A stretch of 64,000 bases of DNA. Source: Phytoactinopolyspora halotolerans. GTDB taxonomy: Bacteria > Actinomycetota > Actinomycetes > Jiangellales > Jiangellaceae. Under the pieces are notes generated by a model. It saw nothing but the letters and a program-made list of their open reading frames with translations. It was not told the DNA's origin and searched no databases. The stretch spans positions 370,971-434,970 of the forward strand of contig NZ_JAAGOA010000001.1 in the NCBI RefSeq assembly GCF_010550675.1, given 5' to 3'. Below, piece after piece: positions 9,559 through 18,825 of this stretch. The position numbers and the translations under genes are program-made. How positions within the stretch are numbered: the stretch's first letter is position 1; each line of letters opens with the position of its first letter.

Positions 9559-10706
9559 GCCTGCTGCTCGTCGTCTCGTCCCGCGGTAGCACCGGTGAGG
9601 CCGTCGAGCGTCAGCTGTTCGGCGAAATGGCACGCCACCTGGTGACCGTCGCTGGTCGTGCGCAACGGCGGCGCATCCGTGCGGCAGATCTCCTGGGCGA
9701 ACGGACACCGGGGATGGAAATGGCAACCGGGCGGAGGGTCGGCCGGGTCCGCCACCTCTCCTTCCAGCGGCGGCTGCGTGAGGATGTTGCGCCGGGTCGG
9801 ATCCGGCTGCGGAACCGCGGCCAGCAGGGCCTGCGTGTACGGATGCCGCGGCCGAGCGAAGATCTCCTCGGTGCTGCCGAGCTCGACCACCTTGCCGACG
9901 TACATCACCGCCACGCGGTCACACAGATACTCCACCACCGACAGGTCGTGCGAGATGAACACATACGTCAGGCCCTGCTGGCGCTGCAGATCCACCAGCA
10001 GCTCCAGAATCTGCGCCCGCACCGACACATCAAGCGCCGACACGGCCTCGTCGGCGACGACCAGCCGCGGGTTCAGGCTCAGCGCACGGGCGATGACCAG
10101 GCGCTGCCGCTCGCCGCCGGAGAACGCATGCGGGAAGCGATCGCGGTACTCCGGCCGCAGCCCCACCTGTCGCAGCAGCTCGACGACGCGGTCGTCCAGC
10201 TCCCGGCCGCCGGCCACCTTGTTCACCTTCAGCGGCTCGGCGATGACATCCCGTGCCGTCATCCGCGGGTTGAGCGCGGAGAACGGATCCTGGAAGATCA
10301 TCCGGATCTGCCGCCGGTACTCCGGTAGCTTCGAGGACGGCATCGTCGCCAGGTCCACCTCGGTGCCGTCCGCCGCGCGATATCTCAGCTGACCACCGGT
10401 CGGCGTGTAGGTGCGGATGATGCTGCGACCGGTCGACGTCTTGCCACATCCGCTCTCGCCCACCAGGCCGAGCGTCTCGCCGGTCCGGACGTCGAACGAG
10501 ATGCCATCGACCGCCCTGGTCACCCGGCGGGTCCGCCGGAACCAGCCGGAACGCTGGGTGAAGTGCATGGTCAGGTTGCGGACCTCGAGCAGGTTGCCAT
10601 CCGCCATCGGGGCCGGACCGGCCGCGCCTGGGCGCGTCGCCCGCCGGCCAGGGCTCCGGTTCTGTGTGCTCTCGCTGCCGGCCATGACCGTCGAACGGCT
10701 CGTCAT
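9555..10706 (-). CDS. Oligopeptide/dipeptide-type ABC importer ATPase (DppF-like)
   Basis: This 383-aa ABC ATPase shows Walker A GESGCGKT, Q-loop IFQDPFSALNP, signature SGGERQRL, Walker B LVVADEAVSALD and the switch His in FISHDLS. The C-terminal oligo_HPY segment ends in CHFHPRCPFA, typical of Dpp/Opp ATPases. A Ser/Arg/Pro-rich N-terminal tail of about 35 residues precedes the domain. ATG 10706 overlaps the sulfatase stop by 4 bp. With the second ATPase, two permeases and the binding protein it completes a full importer. The operon suggests the cargo is a sialylated glycan fragment and not a peptide. Confidence 0.9.
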   Translation of the reverse strand: MTSRSTVMAGSESTQNRSPGRRATRPGAAGPAPMADGNLLEVRNLTMHFTQRSGWFRRTRRVTRAVDGISFDVRTGETLGLVGESGCGKTSTGRSIIRTYTPTGGQLRYRAADGTEVDLATMPSSKLPEYRRQIRMIFQDPFSALNPRMTARDVIAEPLKVNKVAGGRELDDRVVELLRQVGLRPEYRDRFPHAFSGGERQRLVIARALSLNPRLVVADEAVSALDVSVRAQILELLVDLQRQQGLTYVFISHDLSVVEYLCDRVAVMYVGKVVELGSTEEIFARPRHPYTQALLAAVPQPDPTRRNILTQPPLEGEVADPADPPPGCHFHPRCPFAQEICRTDAPPLRTTSDGHQVACHFAEQLTLDGLTGATAGRDDEQQA

Positions 10707-12238
10707 GTCATCACCTCGGTTCGGCGGGGCAGCCACTTGGGTACCGGCGGAGAGGGCGGCTGCCGTCGCCCGTTGGCCGTGTCGACCGCGCACGCCACCT
10801 GTTCCAGCAGCTGCACGAGAAGCTCCGTCTTGACCTTCTCGCTCACCGGTTCGTGCCAGACGTTGCGGCGTTCCTCCGGGTCGCCCACCCGGTCGTAAAG
10901 CTCGCCGTCGGCGCTGCCGCAATACCAGGTGAGCTTCCATGTGCGGGTGGTCAACGTGCGGGCGCGCGTCGGGACGAAGTCGTCGTCGTTCTCGGTGAGC
11001 GCCGCGTCGCGCGGGAGCGAGCCGGTGCCGTCGAGGGCCGCACGCATCGACACGCCCTGGATGCCTTCGGGTTCCTCGACGCCGGCGTAGTCCAGCAGTG
11101 TCGGCGCGAGATCCACCGTCGATGCCACGCCGTCCAGACGTCGTCCGGCGGCGACCCCGGGCCCGGACACGATCACCGGGGTGCGGATCGCGCCGTCGTA
11201 GCCGAACCCTTTCCCCATCATCCCGTGATCACCCAGGTAGTCGCCGTGGTCCGTGGCGAACACCACGACGGTGTCCCGGTCCAGCCCGGTGGAGCGCAGC
11301 GCGCTCAGGATCCGGCCGATCTGGGTGTCCAGCAGGGTCACCATCCCGTAGTAGATGGCCTTCGTCGCCTGCCAGTCGGCGAGCGTGTAGCGCGCGTACT
11401 CGTCCGGCGGCGTGCCGATGACCGGATCCCGCCGGCCGCCACCCCGGTACGCGGCGAGCTGCAGCGGCGTCGCGCCGTCGGCCTCGTTCACCGGCGGGAT
11501 CGGCGGCGGCATGCGCTCGGGGTCGTACATGCCGGCGTACGGCTCCGGCGCCGTGTTCGGGTGGTGCGGGTCGGGGAACGACACGTGCAGGAAGAACGGC
11601 CGGTCGTCGCGTTCCGCATGCCCGGTGAGGAACTCGACGGCCCGATCGGTGATGTACTCACCGGAATGCACCTCGGGCGGTAGCGTCCAGGTATGGCTGC
11701 GTAGCGACCCGGTGGCGTTGTTCACCCCGGGCGACAGAGGCTCTGCCGCGGCCATCCGTTCGACGGCGTCGGGCACGCGTGCGGTCAGCCACCGCGTGTA
11801 CGACGGGCCATTGGCACCCATCCCGTGCCCGTTGACCAGGTCGACCTCAGCGAACCCGTAGTAATCCGGCGGCTCGCCGTCCGCGTGAGCCCGCTCCAGC
11901 CGGGCGACCTCGTCGCTCTGGGGGATCAGGTGCAGCTTCCCGACGGAGGCCGTCCGGTACCCGGCCCGGGACAACACCCGGGGGACGAATCGGGGGTCGT
12001 CCGGGGTGTGGCATCCGACCATCCGGCTGCGCAGCGCGGACGGGTAACAGCCGGTCAGCATCGACGCCCGGCTCGGTGTACAGGTGGGTTGGGTCACCAT
12101 GCACTGGGTCAGCACCGTGCCCGCGGCGGCGAGCGCATCCAGGTTCGGCGTCCGGCAGATCCGGTTGCCGAAACAGCCCAGGGCGTCCGCTCTCAGCTCG
12201 TCGGCGAGGATCATCAGGATGTGCGGGCGTTCGGTCAT
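10703..12238 (-). CDS. Type I sulfatase within the sialidase operon
   Basis: This 511-aa S1-family sulfatase has the formylglycine motif C53-T-P-S-R followed by ASMLTG. Metal-site motifs are ILMILADELRAD near the N-terminus and FATDHGDYLGDHGMMGKG near residue 325. The HVSFPDPHHPNTAPEPY loop is also typical of the family. There is no signal peptide, so it is predicted cytosolic. It lies between the two importer ATPases with 4-bp ATGA overlaps on both sides, which ties it tightly to uptake. It differs considerably from the sulfatase at 6492-7937, so the two probably act on different sulfate positions. The operon has no maturase; a formylglycine-generating enzyme must be elsewhere. Confidence 0.9.
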   Translation of the reverse strand: MTERPHILMILADELRADALGCFGNRICRTPNLDALAAAGTVLTQCMVTQPTCTPSRASMLTGCYPSALRSRMVGCHTPDDPRFVPRVLSRAGYRTASVGKLHLIPQSDEVARLERAHADGEPPDYYGFAEVDLVNGHGMGANGPSYTRWLTARVPDAVERMAAAEPLSPGVNNATGSLRSHTWTLPPEVHSGEYITDRAVEFLTGHAERDDRPFFLHVSFPDPHHPNTAPEPYAGMYDPERMPPPIPPVNEADGATPLQLAAYRGGGRRDPVIGTPPDEYARYTLADWQATKAIYYGMVTLLDTQIGRILSALRSTGLDRDTVVVFATDHGDYLGDHGMMGKGFGYDGAIRTPVIVSGPGVAAGRRLDGVASTVDLAPTLLDYAGVEEPEGIQGVSMRAALDGTGSLPRDAALTENDDDFVPTRARTLTTRTWKLTWYCGSADGELYDRVGDPEERRNVWHEPVSEKVKTELLVQLLEQVACAVDTANGRRQPPSPPVPKWLPRRTEVMT

Positions 12239-13257
12239 CCGACAGCGACCTCCTCTTCGGCGAGGACGCAGCGCACATGCCGGCGGGCGCCGAGTGCGAC
12301 CGTCGCCGGCTCGCGCGTGTCACATGTGCCCGGTCGCGCGTAGTCGCAGCGCGGATGGAACGGGCAGCCGGTGGGACGGCTGTGCGGGCCCGGCACGCTC
12401 CCCCGGATCGTGGCGAGCCGGCGGCCACGACGTCGCTGGCCGACGCGGGGGATCGCGTCCAACAGCGCCCGCGTGTACGGATGCCGGGGTTCGGCGAAGA
12501 TCTGCTCGGTGGGTCCGGTCTCGACGACCGTCCCCAGATACATCACCACCACCTCGTCGGCGATCTGCGCCACCACCCCCATGTCGTGGGTGACGAACAG
12601 CACCGACATCTCCATCTCCGCCTGCAACCGGGCCAGCAGCCGGAGGATCTGCGCCTGGGTGGTCACATCCAGGGCCGTGGTCGGCTCATCGGCGATGAGC
12701 AGCCGCGGATCACAGGCCAGCGCCATCGCGATCATCGCCCGCTGCCGCATCCCGCCCGAGAGCTGGAAGGTGTACGCACCGAACCGGTCCGCGGGCCTGG
12801 GCAGGCCCACGTGCTCCAGAACCTCGATGGTCCGGGCGCGGGCGGCGTCCGCGTCCAGGTCGGTATGCAGCCGGATCGCCTCGACGATCTGGCTTCCGAT
12901 GGTGTGCACGGGGGAGAGCGACGTCATGGGCTCCTGGAAGACCATGGCGATCTCATTGCCGCGGATGCGACGGATCTCATCGCCGCGTGGGTCCAGGGCG
13001 GCGAGATCCGTGGGTTCGTGCGCGTCGTTCGGCCGCCACAGGATCCGCCCGCCGACGACCTGGCCCGGGCGGTCGACGATCTGCAGGATCGACCTGCCCG
13101 TGACGCTCTTGCCGCAGCCGCTCTCACCGACGACGCACACCGTCTTGCCCCGAGATACCGAGAACGACGCCCCGTCCACCGCCTTGACCAGGCCGGTCTC
13201 GGTCGGGAACTGCGTGCGCAGGTTCTCCACGTGCAGGATCGGCGGAGCCGGTTCCAT
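12235..13257 (-). CDS. Oligopeptide/dipeptide-type ABC importer ATPase (DppD-like)
   Basis: This 340-aa ABC ATPase has Walker A GESGCGKS (residues 44-51), Q-loop VFQEPMTSLSP, signature LSGGMRQR, Walker B LLIADEPTTALD, switch His in FVTHDMG, and a C-terminal CPFHPRCDYA segment of the oligo_HPY type. Two in-frame ATGs exist: 13263 is 3 bp after the AAGGAGG site, while 13257 is 9 bp after it and forms TGATG with the sialidase stop. I prefer 13257 for spacing. It partners the ATPase at 9555-10706. Confidence 0.9.
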   Translation of the reverse strand: MEPAPPILHVENLRTQFPTETGLVKAVDGASFSVSRGKTVCVVGESGCGKSVTGRSILQIVDRPGQVVGGRILWRPNDAHEPTDLAALDPRGDEIRRIRGNEIAMVFQEPMTSLSPVHTIGSQIVEAIRLHTDLDADAARARTIEVLEHVGLPRPADRFGAYTFQLSGGMRQRAMIAMALACDPRLLIADEPTTALDVTTQAQILRLLARLQAEMEMSVLFVTHDMGVVAQIADEVVVMYLGTVVETGPTEQIFAEPRHPYTRALLDAIPRVGQRRRGRRLATIRGSVPGPHSRPTGCPFHPRCDYARPGTCDTREPATVALGARRHVRCVLAEEEVAVG

Positions 13258-14333
13258 CACCATCGCCCTCCTTCCGAAGCGTGCGCCAGCACATCCGCAA
13301 CCGGGAGCCGGGCGAGCCGGAGCCGGTCGTACGGGCGGTCATCGCCGCGCTCGTACAGGCAGAGCAGGTGACCGTCGTCGGTGAGGGCGAGGTCGCTGTA
13401 GGCGGACGGCCCTGCGTGGACGACCTGGCCTGCCGACCAGCTGCCGCCGCCGTCGCGGCTGGCACGGATGGTGAGCCGCTTCCGTTCGGTACCGGCCGGG
13501 TTGGAGAAGACCAGCACGCCCTCCGGACCTTCCACGACGCTGCCCTGACAGGTCGGTTCGATGAGTTCCTCGTGCCAGCGGAGCTCACCGAACGTGTCGC
13601 CGCCGTCGGCGCTGTACGCGTATCCGCGCAGTTGTTTGCCGTTGTGGTTGCGGGCGTTGATGTAGACGCCGCCGGCGGGTTCGCCGGACAGCGCGGCGAC
13701 GGTGGACTCGTTTGTGCCGTCCGGCAACACCCCGCCGATGCGCCAGCTGCGCCCGCCGTCGTCGCTGACGATGACGTGCGAGCGGAACGGATCGCTCCAG
13801 CGATCATGGGCGACGCCGACGGCGTGGTCGCACGGAACGACGAGCCGTCCGGTGCGTAGCTGGGTGCCGTGGCAGGGCCCGGTGGCGTACCAGGTCCATG
13901 ACGGCTCCTTGACCTGGGAGGTGATCTCCTCCGGTGCCGTCCAGGTGAGGCCCTCGTCGGTGCTGCGGGTGATCCAGACGGTACGGTCGGCGATGCCGGC
14001 GCAGACGTCGGTCTCGCCGTGCTCCGCCGGGTTCTGGGTGAACAGCAGGACGATCGTGCCGGTCCGCCGATCGACGACCGGCGCCGGGTTGCCCCGGGTG
14101 AAGCCGGGCTCTGCGGTGACCAGCCGAGCCGGCTCCCACGTCCGGCCGCGGTCGAGGCTGCGACGAAGCACCAGGTGGATCTCGCCGGCGTCCCCGGCCC
14201 CGTCCACCCTGGCCTCGGCGAACGCCAGCACCGTGCCGGACGGCGTGACGGTCAGTGCGGGGATGCGGTAGGTGTGATACTCGCCGTCGCCGGAGATCCA
14301 GAGATCCACGTCTGTGGTGTGCTGCTCCGTCAT
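13257..14333 (-). CDS. Cytosolic sialidase (GH33-like, BNR/Asp-box propeller)
   Basis: This 358-aa six-bladed propeller enzyme lacks a signal peptide. An Arg-Ile-Pro motif (YRIPAL) near residue 23 begins the arginine triad of sialidases. At least five Asp boxes are visible: SLDRGRTW, STDEGLTW, SDDGGRSW, SADGGDTF and SRDGGGSW. The catalytic Tyr probably lies in GPSAYSDLAL. It would release sialic acid from oligosaccharides after import, complementing the secreted sialidase at 18826-20739. ATG 14333 is chosen; a TTG at 14339 has better spacing from GAGGAG and adds two residues. Exact linkage specificity cannot be read from sequence. Confidence 0.87.
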   Translation of the reverse strand: MTEQHTTDVDLWISGDGEYHTYRIPALTVTPSGTVLAFAEARVDGAGDAGEIHLVLRRSLDRGRTWEPARLVTAEPGFTRGNPAPVVDRRTGTIVLLFTQNPAEHGETDVCAGIADRTVWITRSTDEGLTWTAPEEITSQVKEPSWTWYATGPCHGTQLRTGRLVVPCDHAVGVAHDRWSDPFRSHVIVSDDGGRSWRIGGVLPDGTNESTVAALSGEPAGGVYINARNHNGKQLRGYAYSADGGDTFGELRWHEELIEPTCQGSVVEGPEGVLVFSNPAGTERKRLTIRASRDGGGSWSAGQVVHAGPSAYSDLALTDDGHLLCLYERGDDRPYDRLRLARLPVADVLAHASEGGRW

Positions 14334-14384
14334 TATCAAGGTCGTTCTCCTCGCTGCCCGAGAGGTGTATCGGCTGGTGGGTGG

Positions 14385-15527
14385 TCAGTTGTAGGGGTCG
14401 GCGGCGTCGCGCAGGCCGTCGCCGACGAAGTTCAGTGCGAGTACCGCGATCACCACGGGGATCCCCGGAATCAGCAACCACGGCGCCGCCACCAGGCTGC
14501 GCACGTTCTGCGCCTCGTTCAGCAACACGCCCCAGCTCACGGCCGGTGGTTGCAGACCGAGCCCGAGGAAGCTCAGCGCCGTCTCGGCCAGGATCATCGC
14601 CGGGATGGCCAGCGTCAGGGCCGCGATGATGTGGCTGGTGAACGACGGCAGCATGTACTTGTGCATGATCCGGAAAGTGCCGCAATTGTCGAGCCTGGCG
14701 GCCTCGACGAAATCCTCCTCGCGGAGCGCCAGGAACCTGCCGCGCACCACCCGGGCCAATTCGGTCCAGCCGATCATGGACAAGATCACCGTGATCGCGA
14801 AGTACTTCATCAGCGGCCCCCAGTCCTGGGGCAACGCCGCCGCAAGCGTCATCCACAACGGCAGGGTGGGGATGCTCATGATGAACTCGATGACCCGTTG
14901 CGCGGCGGTGTCGACGGCGCCGCCGAAGTAGCCCGATGCCCCACCGATGATGATCCCGAGCACCATGCTCGCGGCCACCCCGACCAGCCCGATCGACATC
15001 GAGATGCGGGTACCGTGCACGATCCGGCTCAGCATGTCCCGGCCGAGGCGGTCCGTGCCCAGCACGAAGACCGGCTGTTCCGGGTCCTTCGGGCCGATCA
15101 GGTGGCGGTCCATCGGGATCAGCCCGAACAGTTCGTACTCCTCGCCCTGGACGAAGAATCCAAGTTCCCGAGTCTGCGACGGATCTGTACTCATGGTCCG
15201 CCGTTGCGACTCTTCGTTCACCTCGACCTGGTAGCCGTCGGCGAACATGCCCAGGTCGAACCCGTCCGTCGTGTCGATCGGACGGATGATCTGAGGGGGC
15301 GCGTACTGATGGTCGCCGAATCGTGTCGACGCGCCGTACGGCGCGATGAACTCCGCGAAGACCGCGACCAGGTAGATCACGAGCAGCACGCCGCCGGAGA
15401 CCATGGCGAGCTTGTGCCGCCGGAACCGGCGCCAGACGAGCTTCCAATGCCCGACCGTGCCAGCCTCGGACTGGTTGCCGCCCGGCGTGTCGAGGACCGC
15501 CGTACCGGTGGCCGTCATACCGTTCAC
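14385..15527 (-). CDS. ABC importer permease (DppC/OppC-like)
   Basis: This 380-aa BPD_transp_1 permease has an N-terminal cytoplasmic segment and a first transmembrane helix at about 40-60. An extracytoplasmic region of about 110 residues follows, then five helices. The cytoplasmic EAA loop is recognisable in DFVEAARLDNCGTFRIMHKYMLPS, where it contacts the ATPases. GTG 15527 starts 8 bp after the upstream permease stop. The C-terminus (LNFVGDGLRDAADPY) is the canonical end of this family. Confidence 0.9.
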   Translation of the reverse strand: MNGMTATGTAVLDTPGGNQSEAGTVGHWKLVWRRFRRHKLAMVSGGVLLVIYLVAVFAEFIAPYGASTRFGDHQYAPPQIIRPIDTTDGFDLGMFADGYQVEVNEESQRRTMSTDPSQTRELGFFVQGEEYELFGLIPMDRHLIGPKDPEQPVFVLGTDRLGRDMLSRIVHGTRISMSIGLVGVAASMVLGIIIGGASGYFGGAVDTAAQRVIEFIMSIPTLPLWMTLAAALPQDWGPLMKYFAITVILSMIGWTELARVVRGRFLALREEDFVEAARLDNCGTFRIMHKYMLPSFTSHIIAALTLAIPAMILAETALSFLGLGLQPPAVSWGVLLNEAQNVRSLVAAPWLLIPGIPVVIAVLALNFVGDGLRDAADPYN

Positions 15528-15534
15528 CGCAGCC

Positions 15535-16530
15535 TCACCGCTTCCCGTACCTGATGCGTGGATCGAGCCGGGCGAGCAGGATGTCCGAGATCAGCGTCCC
15601 GATGACGGTCAGCACACTGAGGATCAGCAGGAAGCCCCCCGCCAGATACATGTCCTGGCTCTCCAGCGCCTTGAGCATGACCGGCCCCGTGGTGGGCAGG
15701 CTGAGGACCACCGAGACGATGATCTCCGCGGAGATCAGCGACGGCAGCAGCCACCCGATCGTGGAGACGATCGGACTCGCGGCGATGCGGCTGGGGTACC
15801 TCACCAGCAGCCGCCGCTCCGGCAGTCCCTTGGCCCGGGCGGTCGTCACGTACGGGCGGTTGAGCTCGTCGAGAAGGTTCGCCCGGACGATCCGGATCAT
15901 GCCGGCCGTGCCCGCCGTGCCGATGATGATCACGGGGATCCAGACGTGTGCCAGCAGGTCCAGGAGCTTGCCCAGGTTCCACCGTGCGTCCTCGTACTCC
16001 GGCGAGAAGAGCCCGCCGACGCTTTGCCCGAAATATCGATGGGATACGTAGAGCAGAACCAGCGCGAACAAGAAGTTCGGGATGGCCAGCCCGAGAAAGC
16101 CGACGAACGTCGCCGCGTAGTCGCCGATCGAGTAGCGCTTGACGGCCGAGTACATGCCGATCGGGATGGCCACGGCCCAGACGAAGGCCAGCGTCGACAA
16201 CGACAGCAGGATCGTGAAGCCCATCCGATCCTGGATCACATCGGCGACCGGGGCGTCGTAGACCAGGGAGCGGCCGAAATCGCCTTCCGTGACGATACCG
16301 CTGATCCACGTCCAGTACTGCGACCAGAGGGGATCGTCCAGGCCGTACCGCTCCCGCAAGGCGTCCAGCTGGCTGCGGTCGACGTACGCGCCTTCTGCCT
16401 CCAGCTTGGCCACGACCGTGGTGAGGTAGTCGCCGGGCGGAGCCTGGATGATCAGGAAGGTCACGATCGAGATCGCGATCAGCGTCGGGATCATGTACAG
16501 GACGCGGCGCACGATGAACTGGGTCATCAT
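15535..16530 (-). CDS. ABC importer permease (DppB/OppB-like)
   Basis: This 331-aa permease has six predicted helices and the family N-terminus MMTQFIVRRVLYMIPTL. The cytoplasmic EAA motif is in LNRPYVTTARAKGLPERRLL. ATG 16530 is chosen because GGAGG lies 8 bp upstream; an in-frame extension to 16623 would be low-complexity sequence over the intercistronic hairpin. It forms the transmembrane channel with the next gene. The gap of 169 bp from the binding-protein gene contains a stem-loop (16557-16602). Confidence 0.9.
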   Translation of the reverse strand: MMTQFIVRRVLYMIPTLIAISIVTFLIIQAPPGDYLTTVVAKLEAEGAYVDRSQLDALRERYGLDDPLWSQYWTWISGIVTEGDFGRSLVYDAPVADVIQDRMGFTILLSLSTLAFVWAVAIPIGMYSAVKRYSIGDYAATFVGFLGLAIPNFLFALVLLYVSHRYFGQSVGGLFSPEYEDARWNLGKLLDLLAHVWIPVIIIGTAGTAGMIRIVRANLLDELNRPYVTTARAKGLPERRLLVRYPSRIAASPIVSTIGWLLPSLISAEIIVSVVLSLPTTGPVMLKALESQDMYLAGGFLLILSVLTVIGTLISDILLARLDPRIRYGKR

Positions 16531-16556
16531 CGTCCTGACCTCCGCCCGGCCCCGGT

Positions 16557-16602
16557 CCGGATTCGAGCGGATCGCGGGAGAGACCGGCTCGCCCGAATCC
16601 GG
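16557..16602 (-). other. Intercistronic stem-loop between binding-protein and permease genes
   Basis: Arms at 16557-16569 (CCGGATTCGAGCG) and 16590-16602 (CGCCCGAATCCGG) pair over 13 positions with one A-C mismatch, around a 20-nt loop. It lies 98 bp downstream of the binding-protein stop. Intercistronic hairpins at this place are known to stabilise the binding-protein mRNA or reduce read-through into the permeases. That role is inferred here. Confidence 0.6.
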
Positions 16603-16699
16603 CGGCGTGCCAGGTGTGGCCACCGGATACCGGCTGCCGAGCGCGCACGGTGCCGGGTGCCGCTCGCGACTCTCCCACGATCTGTCGCCTTCATCGTCG

Positions 16700-18736
16700 T
16701 CATTCGTCCTTGAAGAAGTGCTCGGGGTTGTACGGAGCCGGGTTGGGATAGGGCGACCCGGACGGCATCTCGTCCGGGACGTTCCGCATGCTGTTCTTCA
16801 CCACGGCGAACTCCGGGCGCGGCGTGGCGATCCCGATCTGGTAGAAGCCTTCGGCGGCGATGTCCAGGATCTGGCCGAACAGCTCCTCCTGTGTGCCCGG
16901 GTCAAAGGTGGCCACCACCTGGTCCCACAGCTCGAACTGACGGCGGACCGGCTCCGGCGGCTCCCCGGCGTCGGGCACGCCTTGGTACCACTGGGACCAT
17001 CCGACGCCGAATCCGGCGGCCGGGCTGATCGGCACGTAGTTCCACGGGACGATCAGCGCCGCCCGTCCACCGAGTCCCGATCCGAACACCGCATCGTGCT
17101 GGTTGCTGTCCCGGGTCTCCGTGGCCAGCTCACCGGAGACCGGATCCACCCGTAACTCGACGCCGACCTCGCGGAAGTAGTCGGTGAGCAGTTCCCCGAC
17201 GTCGGTCCAGTTGAAGACGCCGGACCGCGTCGTCAGATTGATGACGATCGGCTCCCCATCCGGACCGAGGCGGATGCCGTCGCCGTTGCGCTCGGTGTAG
17301 CCCGCCTGGTCGAGGTGGTCGTTGGCGAGGTCGACGTCGTACTCGATGTACTGGGTGGCCAGCTGCTCGTGGTAGAAGGGCGTCTCCTGCAGCGGGCTGG
17401 TCTGCCATGGTTCGCCCTGACCGTTGTAGACCAGGTCGATGATCTCCTGCCGGTTGATCGCATGGGACAGCCCGATCCGGAAGTCCTTGTCGGTGAAGAT
17501 CTCCCTCTTCACCTCATCCTGATGGGTGAGGTTGAGCTGGATCTCCGCGATGTTCATGCTGTCGTAGTTGTAGGTCATCAGGCGGTAGTCGCCGTCTTCC
17601 TGACCCTCGTAGACAAGCGGGTAGTTGTCTCCCTGGTTCAGATGACGATGCTCCAGGTCCACCTCGCCGTCCAGCGCCCGCAGCAGCGAGACCTCCGGAT
17701 CCTCGGACAGTGCGTAGACCACCTCGTCCAGATACGGCAGCTGCTTGCCTTCGGGGTCGACCTTCCAGTAGTACGGGTTCCGCTCGGCGACCGCCCGGGA
17801 ACCGCTGTTCGGCGGGTCGGTCATCACCCACGGGGTCAGCCGCGGCATGTTCGTGTCATGCCGCCGCGTGCCCGGGTTGCCCATGTCGAACAGGGCCACC
17901 CAGTCGTCGTAGCCGGCGTCCGCTGCCGCCTGCTCGGCGTCGTCGTTGTGGTCCGGGTGGAACTGTTCGAGGTAATGCCGCGGATACTCGCAGACCTTGA
18001 CGCCCTCGCCCAGGTGAGCCATCGAGTGCAAGAAGAACGCCTTGGGTGTGGCGAAGGTGAAGGTGACCGTGTAATCGTCCACGCGCTCGACCGCGACCGT
18101 TTCGCCACCGCTGGTCAGCCAGGGCGGTGCGGCGGGTGTGACAGTCTCGTTCAGCAGCACCGCCTCGTACCAGAACATGATGTCGTCGGCGGTGAACGGC
18201 TCACCGTCGGACCACTTCACGCCCTCCAGCAGGTGGAAGGTGTAACTGCTGCCGTCCTCGCTCACCTCGAAGGTGGCGAGGTTGGGGATGATCTCGTCGA
18301 GCCCGACCGCGCCGGTGTACTCCCGTGCCCAGCGCACCAGCCCTTCGTAGTTGATCGGATTGAACGCGTTGCCGTCGTCTGGACCGCCGAAGTAGGTCCG
18401 CCAGGTGCCGCCGTATGTGCCGATCTCTTCCACCGGCTCGACAACCAGCGGCTCTGTCGGCAGCCGCTCCTCCAGCGGCGGCAGCGTGCCGTCTTCCACC
18501 TGCTGGGCGAGGCTGGGCGCCTCTTTGGCGCCGTCTTCAGCCTCGCCGCTGTCGTCGTCGCCGGAATCGGCGTCGGTGCTGAAGAATCCGCAGGCACTCA
18601 GCGTGCTCGCTCCGGAGACCGTCACGCCGACGACGGTGGCATCGCGCAGGAACCGACGGCGCGATGTGACGGGAAGGTCGGCCGGGCCGATGGATGTCGC
18701 CGTCGTGATGGTGGAGAGCGTCTTTCTCACAGACAT
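16700..18736 (-). CDS. Solute-binding lipoprotein of the oligopeptide type (SBP_bac_5), Tat-exported
   Basis: This 678-aa extracellular binding protein starts at ATG 18736, 7 bp after AAGGAGG. The N-terminus has a twin-arginine motif (SRRRFLRDA), a hydrophobic stretch and a lipobox (LSACG). It should therefore be exported folded and lipid-anchored. An acidic linker follows, then the SBP_bac_5 fold (TFHLLEGVKWSDGEPFTADDIMFWYEAV near 160-190; FRIGLSHAINRQEIIDLVYNGQG near 420). It is longer than usual dipeptide-binding proteins (about 530 aa), in the size range of sugar-oligomer-binding relatives. Context suggests sialylated oligosaccharide as cargo. Confidence 0.9.
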   Translation of the reverse strand: MSVRKTLSTITTATSIGPADLPVTSRRRFLRDATVVGVTVSGASTLSACGFFSTDADSGDDDSGEAEDGAKEAPSLAQQVEDGTLPPLEERLPTEPLVVEPVEEIGTYGGTWRTYFGGPDDGNAFNPINYEGLVRWAREYTGAVGLDEIIPNLATFEVSEDGSSYTFHLLEGVKWSDGEPFTADDIMFWYEAVLLNETVTPAAPPWLTSGGETVAVERVDDYTVTFTFATPKAFFLHSMAHLGEGVKVCEYPRHYLEQFHPDHNDDAEQAAADAGYDDWVALFDMGNPGTRRHDTNMPRLTPWVMTDPPNSGSRAVAERNPYYWKVDPEGKQLPYLDEVVYALSEDPEVSLLRALDGEVDLEHRHLNQGDNYPLVYEGQEDGDYRLMTYNYDSMNIAEIQLNLTHQDEVKREIFTDKDFRIGLSHAINRQEIIDLVYNGQGEPWQTSPLQETPFYHEQLATQYIEYDVDLANDHLDQAGYTERNGDGIRLGPDGEPIVINLTTRSGVFNWTDVGELLTDYFREVGVELRVDPVSGELATETRDSNQHDAVFGSGLGGRAALIVPWNYVPISPAAGFGVGWSQWYQGVPDAGEPPEPVRRQFELWDQVVATFDPGTQEELFGQILDIAAEGFYQIGIATPRPEFAVVKNSMRNVPDEMPSGSPYPNPAPYNPEHFFKDE

Positions 18737-18825
18737 TCGAGACCTCCTTGTCCATGCCCGCCGCGGACGGGCCCGCGTCGCCGCGTCTGGCCGTCCGGGG
18801 CGGGTCCTGTGGCTGTGGATATGTG

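Noticed and set aside
14019..15554. Long plus-strand open frame (511 codons) opposite the sialidase and permease genes
   Set aside because: It is antisense to clearly recognisable proteins, has biased His/Asp/Arg/Gln composition, and shows no family motif.
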